Source of the DNA: Fibrobacter sp. UBA4373
Lineage (GTDB): Bacteria > Fibrobacterota > Fibrobacteria > Fibrobacterales > Fibrobacteraceae
Length of the DNA: 31,402 nt
NCBI GenBank assembly: GCA_002390045.1
Contig: DGSB01000060.1
Coordinates: forward strand, 16,879 to 48,280
Direction: 5' to 3'
Positions 7,789 through 15,537 of this stretch are shown here, one piece after another. The position numbers were made by a program, and so were the translations under genes. Numbering within the stretch: the first letter of the stretch is position 1; each line of letters begins with the position of its first letter. Under the pieces are notes generated by a model, which had not been told where the DNA came from, made no database searches, and saw nothing but the letters and a program-made list of their open reading frames with translations.

Positions 7789-8454
7789 TTACATTTCAAA
7801 GAGTTCCGGGAACTCCCGGCGCAGGCTCGTATACCCTCGAAACGAAACAATCAAATGGTCGAGCACCGGGATTTCAAGAAGTTTCCCTGCCCTCGCCAAA
7901 AGACGCGTCACCTGCTTGTCTTCATCGCTTGCGATCAGGGCCCCCGAAGGGTGATTATGCGCCAAAATGACACCGCTCGCCCTATCCCGAATCGCTTCCG
8001 CAAAAACCTCCCTTGCGTGAACCTGAGTGCGATCCGCAAGTCCTTCCGTCACCACGTGAATGCCCAGGATTCCATTGCAACTGCTGAGCGAAATTTCCAC
8101 AAAGCACTCCTTTCTTTTAAACTTGAGGAACGCGAGATGCGGCACAAGAGTCCCCGGAGAAGAGACGTTTTCCATATGAGACCCGACAAAAAATCGGCTC
8201 GAAAGCTCCAAACAGGCTAAAATTTGCGACGCTTTGGCATCTCCGAGGCCACCGATCCGGCAAAGTTCCTGCAGACTCGGTTTCCGGGCCATTCCCGAAA
8301 GGTATTGAGCGAGCTCTCCCGACAGGGTAAACACGTCCTTTTCGGAAGTTCCCCTGCCAAGAATCAACGCGAGCAGGTCCGCAGTCGAAAGGGCTTCGGC
8401 TCCATCCGTCTTTAAACGCTCCCGAGGGAGCCTGCTTTTATCACAAACATCCAT
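7789..8454 (-). CDS. radC: RadC-family JAMM/MPN domain protein
   Basis: 221 residues, the normal RadC length. The N-terminal part carries a helix-hairpin-helix-like region (about 55-80, GGLGDAKASQ). The C-terminal part carries the JAMM metal site: His166 and His168 in HNHPSG with Ser176 and Asp179 downstream (SDED). The family was named for DNA repair, but its biochemical role is unsettled; related proteins act with mobile elements. The ATG has GGAGG six bases upstream. The OmpA-like gene follows 156 bases later on the same strand and has its own structured leader. The leader of radC is part of a dyad (8461-8503). Confidence 0.93.
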   Translation of the reverse strand: MDVCDKSRLPRERLKTDGAEALSTADLLALILGRGTSEKDVFTLSGELAQYLSGMARKPSLQELCRIGGLGDAKASQILACLELSSRFFVGSHMENVSSPGTLVPHLAFLKFKRKECFVEISLSSCNGILGIHVVTEGLADRTQVHAREVFAEAIRDRASGVILAHNHPSGALIASDEDKQVTRLLARAGKLLEIPVLDHLIVSFRGYTSLRREFPELFEM

Positions 8455-8822
8455 TTTAAGCCTCCGATATTCGAATTTCTCTATATAAACGTTCGAACGG
8501 AGGATTTATCCACCCGAAAAGCAAATTTTTATCCCGCTTGCGTAAGAAAATTAAAACCGCAACTTTTGCCCAAAATAGGCGTGTTTTTAAAATTCAAGTT
8601 TCAAAAATTTTCAAACTTTCGGTTCAAAACGCCATTTTTTAAAACTTTTTAAAAATTTTTGTTTTAAAAAACGCAAAATTCGCATCAAAACAACCAAACT
8701 TTACAAATTCATCCAAATTTAATTTTAAAATCTACAGATTTTTCAACAAAACTCTTTCTTTTTAAAGAAACATATGCTATATTTTTGTCAAGAAAAACGA
8801 TTTTAATTTACCGAGAACCCTT
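8455..8822. promoter_or_regulatory. AT-rich divergent regulatory region, radC / ilvB
   Basis: 368 bases without a gene. At 8461-8503 CCTCCG and CGGAGG plus two TTCGAA copies form a dyad around a TATATA box on the radC side, and the CGGAGG arm is also the radC Shine-Dalgarno. At 8596-8618 a near-perfect 23-bp dyad (AAGTTT and AAACTT arms) lies inside a wider GGCGT/ACGCC inverted repeat (8578-8633). A seven-base inverted repeat TTTCTTT/AAAGAAA (8755-8770) precedes a candidate ilvB -10 TATATT at 8778-8783, which would give a leader near 33 bases. The middle is made of A- and T-runs and could bend or bind nucleoid proteins. No leader peptide or T-box was recognised. Confidence 0.5.
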
Positions 8823-10547
8823 ATGACCAATCACGCATTAAACGGAGCACAGGTGATACTGGATTGTTTGAAACGCGAAGGCGTTGATACAATCTTCGGC
8901 TATCCAGGTGGATCCGCCATTCCTCTTTTTGACGCCCTTCTCGATTCCAATATCAAGATGGTGCTTTCCCGTCACGAACAAGGTGCAACCCACATGGCCG
9001 ACGGCTATGCTCGCGCCACGGGTAAAGTCGGCGTCGTCCTCGTGACCAGCGGTCCAGGCGCTACCAATACTTTTACAGGCATTTACACCGCGTTGATGGA
9101 TTCTTCGCCAATCGTCGTGCTCGCCGCCCAGACGACCACCCCGAACCTCGGCAAGGACGCTTTCCAGGAATGCGACACGAGCGGTATGACATTTGCAGCC
9201 GTCAAGCACTCCTTCCTCGTCAAGAATCCGAACGATCTTCCCCGCATCGTGAAGGAAGCTTTCCACATCGCACGTTCCGGCCGTCCGGGACCTGTGCTGA
9301 TCGACCTTCCGAAAGACGTGACCGCAGGCAACTGCACCGCTTCTTTCAGCGACGAAATTGACCTTCCGGGTTACAAGATCCCGACTTATGCAGATCCTTC
9401 TGCCGTGGAAAAGGCTGCAGCTCTTCTCAAGAAGTCGACAAAGCCGCTTCTTCTTGTCGGTCATGGCGCAATCATTTCGAACGCATCCCGTCAGGTGAAG
9501 GAACTTGCCGAAAAATTGAACGCTCCGGTGGTCGAAACCCTTCTCGGCCTCGGCGCTTTCCCGGAAACGCATCCGCTTTCCCTCGGCATGCTCGGCATGC
9601 ACGGAACCGCCTACGCAAACAAGGCTGTCCTCGACTGCGATTTGATCATGAGCATCGGTTCCCGTTGGGACGACCGTATTGTCGGTAAAATCGAAGAATT
9701 CTGCAAGGGCGCAACGATTATCCATATCGATATCGACCCGGCCGAAGAAGGCAAGATCCTGCAGCCGGATGCATTCCTCTGCGGTGATGCCAAGCTCGTT
9801 CTTGAACAGCTTCTTCCGCTCGTTTCCCGTCTCGACACCGATGACTGGGTCAAGACCTGCCAGACTTACAAGAAGCGCTTCCCGCTGACCTACCCGAAGC
9901 AGGGCGGTCTCCGGATGCAGCACATTATCTCTACCGTTTACGAACTCACGAAGGGCAAGGCCATCGTGACGACGGACGTGGGTCAGCACCAGATGTGGGT
10001 CGCCCAATTCTTCAAGGCCGATTATCCGCGTCAGTTCATTTCGAGCGGCGGTGCAGGCACCATGGGATTCGGCTTCCCGTCTGCAATCGGCGCAGCCATC
10101 GGTGTAAGTTCCGAATTGAACTGGCCTATTTGCTGCTTTGCTGGCGACGGTGGATTCCAGATGACGGAATTTGAACTTTCGACAGCCGCCATTCACAAGC
10201 TTCCGATCAAGATCTTTGTGATGGACAACAAGTATCTCGGCATGGTCCGCCAGTGGCAGGACATGTTCTACGGCAAGCGTTATTCTTCCGTGAGCATGGA
10301 AGGCAACCCGGACTTCGTCAAGCTCGCCGAAGCCTACGGCATCAAGGCATTCCGCATCAAGCGCTCTGCCGACGCCGAACGTGTCATTCAAAAGGCCCTC
10401 GAATACAATGAAGGCCCAGTGCTCATCCACTGCGAATGCGAAGAAGAAGATAACGTGTTCCCGATGATTCCGGCGGGCGCTCCGCTCACCGCAATGATGA
10501 CGGAACCGCCCAAAGGTCAGCTCGAAAAGCCGACAGGGAGCACCTAA
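8823..10547 (+). CDS. ilvB: Acetolactate (acetohydroxyacid) synthase, large subunit
   Basis: Catalytic subunit that condenses pyruvate with pyruvate or 2-ketobutyrate in the first common step of valine, leucine and isoleucine synthesis. Its 574 residues match the family. The ThDP-activating glutamate is E52 in SRHEQGATHMADGYARATG. An FAD/DHAP-synthase-type central domain follows. The ThDP/magnesium site starts at GDGGFQM (about 441-447), and MDNKYLGMVRQWQ carries the distal metal ligand. The ATG at 8823 lacks a strong Shine-Dalgarno. The regulatory subunit starts three bases after the stop, so the two are one operon. Confidence 0.97.
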   Translation: MTNHALNGAQVILDCLKREGVDTIFGYPGGSAIPLFDALLDSNIKMVLSRHEQGATHMADGYARATGKVGVVLVTSGPGATNTFTGIYTALMDSSPIVVLAAQTTTPNLGKDAFQECDTSGMTFAAVKHSFLVKNPNDLPRIVKEAFHIARSGRPGPVLIDLPKDVTAGNCTASFSDEIDLPGYKIPTYADPSAVEKAAALLKKSTKPLLLVGHGAIISNASRQVKELAEKLNAPVVETLLGLGAFPETHPLSLGMLGMHGTAYANKAVLDCDLIMSIGSRWDDRIVGKIEEFCKGATIIHIDIDPAEEGKILQPDAFLCGDAKLVLEQLLPLVSRLDTDDWVKTCQTYKKRFPLTYPKQGGLRMQHIISTVYELTKGKAIVTTDVGQHQMWVAQFFKADYPRQFISSGGAGTMGFGFPSAIGAAIGVSSELNWPICCFAGDGGFQMTEFELSTAAIHKLPIKIFVMDNKYLGMVRQWQDMFYGKRYSSVSMEGNPDFVKLAEAYGIKAFRIKRSADAERVIQKALEYNEGPVLIHCECEEEDNVFPMIPAGAPLTAMMTEPPKGQLEKPTGST

Positions 10548-10550
10548 TCC

Positions 10551-11060
10551 ATGGCCACTTTTGATAGAAATACATCGGCTCACTGCTTGAGCCTTCTCGT
10601 TGCAAACCGCCCCGGCGTGCTCGTGCGCATTGCGCTCGTTTTCTCCCGCCGTGGCTACAATCTCGATTCTCTCGTTGTGTCCCCGACGCTCAATCCGGAC
10701 TTCAGCCGTATGAACATCGTGGCCCACGGTAATCCAGAAATTCTCGTCCAGATCATCAAGCAGCTCGAAAAGCTCGTTGACGTGATCCAGGCGAAAGACC
10801 ACACCGGATCCAACACCGTTGAAAAGGAACTCGCTCTGATCAAGGTCAGATGCAAGCCGGAACAGAGAACGGAAATTCTCCAGCTCTGCGACCACTTCAA
10901 GGCGGTGACAATCGATATGACCGAAACCTCGATGATCATTCAGATCACGGGTAACACGGACAAGATCGATGCGATGAAACACCTTCTCGACAAGTTCGAA
11001 GTGGTGGAATATATCCGCACCGGTAAGGTCATTATGCTTCGTGGCGAAGATATTACTTAA
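10551..11060 (+). CDS. ilvN: Acetolactate synthase, regulatory small subunit
   Basis: 169 residues, the length of the larger IlvN/IlvH type. The N-terminal ACT domain (about 10-80) opens HCLSLLVANRPGVLVRIA and continues with FSRRGYNLDSLVVSPT, the valine-binding region. The C-terminal half is the second ACT-like domain that contacts and activates the large subunit. It starts three bases after ilvB with AGGGAG about ten bases before the ATG. It is followed directly by a strong terminator, so the operon is ilvB-ilvN only. Confidence 0.96.
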   Translation: MATFDRNTSAHCLSLLVANRPGVLVRIALVFSRRGYNLDSLVVSPTLNPDFSRMNIVAHGNPEILVQIIKQLEKLVDVIQAKDHTGSNTVEKELALIKVRCKPEQRTEILQLCDHFKAVTIDMTETSMIIQITGNTDKIDAMKHLLDKFEVVEYIRTGKVIMLRGEDIT

Positions 11061-11091
11061 TCGTAATTTTAACAGCAATCTTCCCAGAAAA

Positions 11092-11118
11092 AGTCCTGCG
11101 TTAGCAGGGCTTTTTTTT
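11092..11118 (+). terminator. Intrinsic terminator of ilvBN
   Basis: AGTCCTGC, a loop of four, and GCAGGGCT form an eight-pair stem (one G-T pair) followed by eight T. The last T is also the first base of the -10 box of the next gene. Confidence 0.9.
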
Positions 11119-11123
11119 ATATT
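11118..11123 (+). promoter_or_regulatory. -10 box TATATT of the rfbD-like gene (leaderless candidate)
   Basis: TATATT ends seven bases before the ATG at 11131, with no Shine-Dalgarno between. Transcription would start at or next to the start codon. No clear -35 was seen; that position falls in the upstream terminator stem. Confidence 0.45.
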
Positions 11124-11130
11124 CACGCAC

Positions 11131-12051
11131 ATGAAAGTATTTGTAACAGGAGTGGCAGGACAGCTCGGCCACGACGTGATGAATGAGCTCGCCAAAAGAG
11201 GCTATGAAGGAATCGGCAGCGACATCGCTCCGACATACAGCGGCATCCAGGATTCTTCAGCGGTCACCCTGGCACCGTACCGTTCGATGGACATTACGAA
11301 TTCCGAAGCGGTTGAATCCACGCTCAGCGATGTAAAACCCGATGTCGTCGTTCACTGCGCCGCATGGACCGCAGTCGACCTCGCAGAAGATGCTGACAAA
11401 CAGGAAAAAGTCAGAGCCATTAACGCTGGCGGAACCCGAAATATCGCACTCGCCTGCAAAAAGTTGAACTGCAAAATGGTCTACATCAGCACGGACTACG
11501 TCTTTGACGGCCAAGGCACAAAGCCTTGGGATCCGGATTGCAAGGATTACAAGCCGCTGAACGTTTACGGACAGACCAAGCTCGAAGGCGAACTCGCCGT
11601 CAGCGAAAATCTCGAAAAATATTTCATTGTCCGCATCGCCTGGGTTTTCGGTCTCAACGGCAAAAACTTCATCAAGACGATGCTGAACGTGGGAAAGACT
11701 CACGACACCGTCCGCGTTGTCAACGATCAGATCGGAACACCGACATACACATACGATCTTTCCCGTTTGCTCGTCGACATGATCGAAACGGAAAAGTACG
11801 GCTATTACCATGCGACAAATGAAGGCGGCTATATCAGCTGGTACGATTTCACAAAGGAAATCTACAGACAGGCAGGTCTCCAAACGAAAGTCCTTCCGGT
11901 AACAACCGCGGAATACGGACTTTCGAAAGCCGCCCGTCCGTTCAACAGCCGGCTGGACAAATCAAAGCTTGTCGCGAGCGGTTTTAAGCCTCTTCCGACA
12001 TGGCAAGACGCGCTCTCCCGTTATCTCAAAGAAATGCAGGACAACGCATAG
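11131..12051 (+). CDS. rfbD: dTDP-4-dehydrorhamnose reductase-like NAD(P)-dependent reductase
   Basis: 306 residues of the extended short-chain dehydrogenase type. The Rossmann motif VTGVAGQLG is at 5-13. The catalytic set is Thr121 in YISTDYVFDG and Tyr146/Lys150 in PLNVYGQTKLEGE. This pattern is the RmlD/RfbD signature; the enzyme makes dTDP-L-rhamnose for surface polysaccharide. No rfbA, rfbB or rfbC is nearby, so the substrate is assigned by family only. An in-frame upstream extension to 11041 crosses the ilvBN terminator and is rejected. A TATATT box lies seven bases before the ATG. A bidirectional terminator follows. Confidence 0.85.
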   Translation: MKVFVTGVAGQLGHDVMNELAKRGYEGIGSDIAPTYSGIQDSSAVTLAPYRSMDITNSEAVESTLSDVKPDVVVHCAAWTAVDLAEDADKQEKVRAINAGGTRNIALACKKLNCKMVYISTDYVFDGQGTKPWDPDCKDYKPLNVYGQTKLEGELAVSENLEKYFIVRIAWVFGLNGKNFIKTMLNVGKTHDTVRVVNDQIGTPTYTYDLSRLLVDMIETEKYGYYHATNEGGYISWYDFTKEIYRQAGLQTKVLPVTTAEYGLSKAARPFNSRLDKSKLVASGFKPLPTWQDALSRYLKEMQDNA

Positions 12052-12069
12052 CGTTTGATTTTCAAAACA

Positions 12070-12098
12070 AAAAAGGCTCGCGCAAAGCGAGCCTTTTT
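12070..12098. terminator. Bidirectional terminator between rfbD and prfB
   Basis: An AAAAAGGCTCGC arm, loop GCAAA and a GCGAGCCTTTTT arm form a perfect stem with A- and T-runs on both sides. It serves both convergent genes. Confidence 0.92.
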
Positions 12099-12113
12099 GT
12101 TACATCCAAGAAT

Positions 12114-13230
12114 TTACTTCTGTTCCGCTTCCGGCTGGGCCTGGCTCAACAGATAGGCGTTGATGAAAGGCTTGATTTTTCCATCGAGAACGCCTGTCGT
12201 GTCGGAAGTTTCTTCATTTGTACGTAAATCTTTTACCAGCTGGTACGGTTGCAGAACGTAGCTGCGGATCTGCGATCCCCATTCCACCTTCTTCTTTTCG
12301 GCAAGACGCGCGTCGCGTTTTGCTTCTTCTTCCTGGCGGTAATGTTCAGCGACCATCGTCGTGAGCATTTTCAAAGCCGTGGCACGGTTCTGAATCTGCG
12401 AACGTTCTGTCTGGCAGCTGGCGACAATGCCTGTCGGAATGTGCGTCATACGGACAGCAGAATCGGTCTTGTTGATGTACTGACCACCGGCACCCGAAGA
12501 ACGGTAAACATCCACGCGGATATCGGCCGGGTTGATTTCGAATTCGACTTCGTCATGTTCCGGGTAAAGGTACACCGCGCAGAAACTCGTATGACGGCGC
12601 GCATTCGCATCGAAAGGACTAATGCGAACTAAACGGTGCACCCCGATTTCAGAGCGCAAAAGCCCATACGCATATTCGTCCTTGATTTCGATCGTAGCAC
12701 TGCCGATGCCCGCTTCTTCGCCTTCCTGCACATCGATGACCTTGAAGTCCATGCCTTCACGTTCTAAGAAACGCTTGTACATGCGGAGCAGCATACTTGC
12801 CCAGTCATGCGCTTCCGTGCCACCTGCACCCGGATGCAAAGTCATGACCGCAGCACATGCATCGTCCGGGCCCGAAAGCATCCGGCGGAATTCCATTTCA
12901 TCGACGCGTTTCAGAAGTGCCTTAAATTCTTCTTCGACCGTATCGAAAAGTTCCTGCGAATCCGGTTCGGACTTGGCCATTTCGTAAAGTTCCGAAAGGT
13001 CATCGCAAGACGTGGAAAGTTCATTCCAGCTGGAAATCGTCTTTTTGAGAGACGTGATTTTTTTGAGCAAGGCCTGCGCCTTGTCCTGATTATTCCAAAG
13101 ATCCGGATCGCCGGATTCTTTTTCGAGTACCGAGAGTTCTACTTCCTTAGACTCGAGGTCAAAGATACCCCCGGAGCTTATCGATTCTCACGCGGAGTTC
13201 GGTAAGCCCAGTATGCGAAGTCGTTGCCAT
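12114..13230 (-). CDS. prfB: Peptide chain release factor 2, with programmed +1 frameshift
   Basis: Releases nascent chains at UGA and UAA. The gene starts at the ATG at 13230. The first 23 codons end in CTT followed by an in-frame TGA (13159-13161); a +1 shift skips one T and continues with Asp-Leu-Glu. The full protein is then 371 residues, near the E. coli length. In that numbering the UGA-recognition tripeptide SPF is at 204-206 and the peptidyl-hydrolysis motif GGQ at 248-250. The start overlaps the stop of the upstream isomerase gene (TAATG), so translation is likely coupled. Annotating only the downstream frame would wrongly drop about 50 residues. Confidence 0.96.
13158..13174 (-). 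promoter_or_regulatory. prfB: RF2 programmed frameshift site
   Basis: On the minus strand the site reads GGGGGTATCTTTGAC: a Shine-Dalgarno-like G-run, the slippery CTT and the UGA stop with a C after it. This is the classical prfB autoregulation signal. Low RF2 lets the ribosome slip and make more RF2. Confidence 0.95.
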
Positions 13231-14243
13231 TACTTGGCGCCTCCGATTGCACTTGCCGGAGTGTAATCCTTGTTCAAGTACTTAACCGTGTACTTCTTGG
13301 CAAGTTCGTCCAAGTACTGCTTGATCTTGAGCTGACGTTCCTGTTCAGCCTGGACGCGGAGGATGTAATCGATCTGGACCTTGTAATTTTCGAACTTACC
13401 ATCGTTCTTTTCGGTAAGCATAAAGATCTGGAGACCTTCGCTCGTGGAGAACACATCGGAGATGTCGCCGACCGTGAGCTTGCTGATTGCCTTGGCAAAG
13501 TCTGCACCCTTGCTCTTTGCAATGAACTTGTTCATGACGCCACCCGTTTTACGAGCGTCTTCGTCATCGCTGTACTGAGCCGCCAAGGTAGCAAAGCTCG
13601 CCTTGCCAAGACGGACTTGAGCCGCAAGACCCTTGAGGAGTTCCTTCTTGTCTTCGATAGCCTTCTGGGATTCACCCTTCTTGTTCTTAAGGAGGATTCG
13701 AGCACCGCTGATGGTATCGTTCAGAGGAACCTTGGACTTGTTGAGTTCCCAGTAAGCGGAAATCTGCTTATCCGTCGGATCTGCCGGATAAGGAACCTTC
13801 TTTTCGAGAATGATATCGCTCTGAAGCTGTTGTTCGATACGCTGATTGAACTGAGCTTCGGTGATACCGCTCTTCTTGAGTTCCTTGTTAAAGACTTCGA
13901 TGCTCGGATACTGAGCCTTGAAAAGCTTTGCAACGCTGTCGATACGATTCTTCGGAACCTTGATGGCAAGAGCCTTGGCTTCGAGCTTGATCAGTTCCTG
14001 ACCGACAAGATTATCGATGACAGCCCAACGAACCTGCTGCATGGCTTCCGGCGGAAGCTGACGACCGCGGGCCTGAGCCTTGGCAAGAGCTTCGGTAAGG
14101 CTGTCCACGTGGCCCTGGGAAATTCCGGTCTTACCGACCTGGATTACATCAAAATTTTTACCGCTCATGAGCTGAGCGGAACCAAACGTCGCACAAATCA
14201 TGACGGGGACGATAGATTTCTTAACAAGATTCAAAAAGCGCAT
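13230..14243 (-). CDS. Peptidyl-prolyl isomerase, SurA/PpiC (parvulin) type, exported
   Basis: A periplasmic folding factor of 337 residues. Residues 1 to about 24 are a signal peptide (basic start, hydrophobic core, GSAQ). An N-terminal helical chaperone-like region of the SurA_N type spans about 30-170. A PpiC rotamase domain spans about 175-275, including ARILLKNK, FATLAAQYSDDEDARKTGG and VGDISDVFSTSEGLQIF. A charged helical tail follows. The ATG at 14243 is preferred over a GTG two codons earlier because AGGG sits just upstream. A TATATT box at 14276-14281 could be its promoter. Its stop overlaps the prfB start. It likely helps outer-membrane proteins fold; SurA and PrsA cannot be told apart by eye. 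Confidence 0.87.
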   Translation of the reverse strand: MRFLNLVKKSIVPVMICATFGSAQLMSGKNFDVIQVGKTGISQGHVDSLTEALAKAQARGRQLPPEAMQQVRWAVIDNLVGQELIKLEAKALAIKVPKNRIDSVAKLFKAQYPSIEVFNKELKKSGITEAQFNQRIEQQLQSDIILEKKVPYPADPTDKQISAYWELNKSKVPLNDTISGARILLKNKKGESQKAIEDKKELLKGLAAQVRLGKASFATLAAQYSDDEDARKTGGVMNKFIAKSKGADFAKAISKLTVGDISDVFSTSEGLQIFMLTEKNDGKFENYKVQIDYILRVQAEQERQLKIKQYLDELAKKYTVKYLNKDYTPASAIGGAK

Positions 14244-14296
14244 AAGCACCCTAGGTTAAAATTTTTGACGCCGATAATATAGAAATTTCGGAATAA

Positions 14297-14647
14297 TTAA
14301 TTCGACTTGGAAGCCGAACCAGAAGACGTCTTGCCCTTGATGGCCGAAACCACATCCGGAACAAGATCCGCAATTTTCGAAACGAGGTCATTGTCGCGGT
14401 CAATCGGCATAATGCGAACGTCATCACCTGTAATCACGACAAAAGCCACCGGATTGATAGAAACACCACCACCGGAAGCGGCCACGTGTTCCTTGTGACC
14501 TCCAAGGCCAAAACCCAGCGAGACTCGGCTCACCGGAACAACTGTCGTTGCCCCCGCCTGGATTGGCTTTCCAATCACTGTTTCCGCCTGGGAGACCAGA
14601 CGGAGCTTTTCAAGAATTGTATCTGCAAGAGTATCTATTTGTGCCAT
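14297..14647 (-). CDS. YtfJ/GerW-family protein
   Basis: 116 residues of the small YtfJ (GerW) family first named in spore formers. Diagnostic stretches are VIGKPIQAGATTVVPVSRVS and GGGVSINPVAFVVITGDDV, separated by a Gly-rich GFGLGG segment. The tail is Ser/Lys-rich and disordered. The family is common in non-sporulating bacteria, where its role is unknown. It starts 14 bases after the stop of the lipoprotein gene but has its own TATAAT box seven bases before the ATG and no Shine-Dalgarno. The isomerase gene follows after about 50 bases. Confidence 0.85.
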   Translation of the reverse strand: MAQIDTLADTILEKLRLVSQAETVIGKPIQAGATTVVPVSRVSLGFGLGGHKEHVAASGGGVSINPVAFVVITGDDVRIMPIDRDNDLVSKIADLVPDVVSAIKGKTSSGSASKSN

Positions 14648-14654
14648 ATCTTTA

Positions 14655-14681
14655 ATTATAGTTATTCCGGAGAATTGTAAA
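14655..14681 (-). promoter_or_regulatory. Promoter of the ytfJ-like gene (leaderless candidate)
   Basis: On the minus strand, TTTACA (14676-14681) and TATAAT (14655-14660) are separated by 15 bases, or 17 with the adjacent hexamer TGTTTA. TATAAT ends seven bases before the ATG. The -35 lies within the end of the upstream lipoprotein gene. Confidence 0.5.
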
Positions 14682-15537
14682 CACTTTGGGCGACTTTTTC
14701 AAAGCGTTCCCAGAGCGTTTCTTCATCGAGAGCGCCCCAAACACAGACAATTCGCCCGCCCTGTAACCGGAGCGCGATCCCGCGCTCCCCCGCTCCGGCA
14801 TGAATCAGGACCGTATCGGCCGAAAAGCGGATCTGGCGGCCCGAACGTCTCGCATTCGCAATCCAAGAGTGCCAATCATCCTGCGACACATAGCCCCAAC
14901 TGCGAGCTGCATTCCAGCGCAATCCATCGCCTTCATAACCTTGGACAAGCATCGGGAATTCCGCAGCTCCCCCTAAAAAATCCTGCATTTGAATCGAAGT
15001 CGCTCCCGGAATACGATCCTGCAGGGGCAGGCTCAAAAATTCCTGGGGAAGCCCCGCGCGGTAACCCGGGAAGCTCTGAACGTAATGTTCCAATTCCGCA
15101 CGATCGTGACTTCTCAAAATTCCAAATCGGAAAACAAAAAGGCGCTTTCCCGAACGCATGGCAATTTCACGGGAGTCGCCTTCGACGACCGGAAGCGTTT
15201 CTTGCACAAGACCACTGTTCAAGTAAAAAGCAAGCGCCGCCAGATCCGACGAAAATTCGAGAATTCGCACGTGCAAGGTATCGCCTGGAGTCGGCGCGAA
15301 AGCGACTTCCGCCATATTCGAAATCGCATAACGCTGCAAATGCCACGCCGCAGGGACGTGTTGCATGACAGAATTTGAATCGTAGACTTCTACCGCGACC
15401 GGAGCCGATTGACGGTAACGAAATCCGTATAGATCCAAATGCAGAAGCGTCTGATCTTCTTCACAAGATGTCCAGATCAACGCACAAAGTAACAGGCAAA
15501 TCCATTTGAAAATTCGCATTTCCGTTTTCCGCTTCAC
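14662..15537 (-). CDS. Lipoprotein of unknown function
   Basis: 291 residues. The N-terminus has a signal peptide with lipobox WTSC followed by acidic residues, so it should be lipid-anchored; Glu-Glu-Asp after the Cys fits outer-membrane or surface placement. The rest is a soluble alpha/beta chain without a motif I recognise (segments such as RLFVFRFGILRSHDRAEL and LHVRILEFSSDLAALAFY). The GTG at 15537 overlaps the stop of the upstream gene as GTGA and has AGGA upstream. An ATG at 15519 is the alternative and gives a shorter signal peptide. It lies in the psd operon. Confidence 0.7.
   Translation of the reverse strand: MKRKTEMRIFKWICLLLCALIWTSCEEDQTLLHLDLYGFRYRQSAPVAVEVYDSNSVMQHVPAAWHLQRYAISNMAEVAFAPTPGDTLHVRILEFSSDLAALAFYLNSGLVQETLPVVEGDSREIAMRSGKRLFVFRFGILRSHDRAELEHYVQSFPGYRAGLPQEFLSLPLQDRIPGATSIQMQDFLGGAAEFPMLVQGYEGDGLRWNAARSWGYVSQDDWHSWIANARRSGRQIRFSADTVLIHAGAGERGIALRLQGGRIVCVWGALDEETLWERFEKVAQSVYNSPE

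Noticed and set aside
11041..11130. Upstream extension of the rfbD-like gene
   Set aside because: It overlaps the ilvN end and crosses a strong terminator; the Rossmann motif begins right after the ATG at 11131.
8838..11195. Very long open frame on the minus strand (785 codons)
   Set aside because: It lies exactly antisense to ilvB, ilvN and the start of the rfbD-like gene, which are unmistakable. The codon bias of the real genes keeps the opposite frame open.
13159..13161. In-frame TGA near the start of prfB as evidence for a pseudogene
   Set aside because: The surrounding GGGGGTATCTTTGAC is the known RF2 frameshift signal and the downstream frame is intact.
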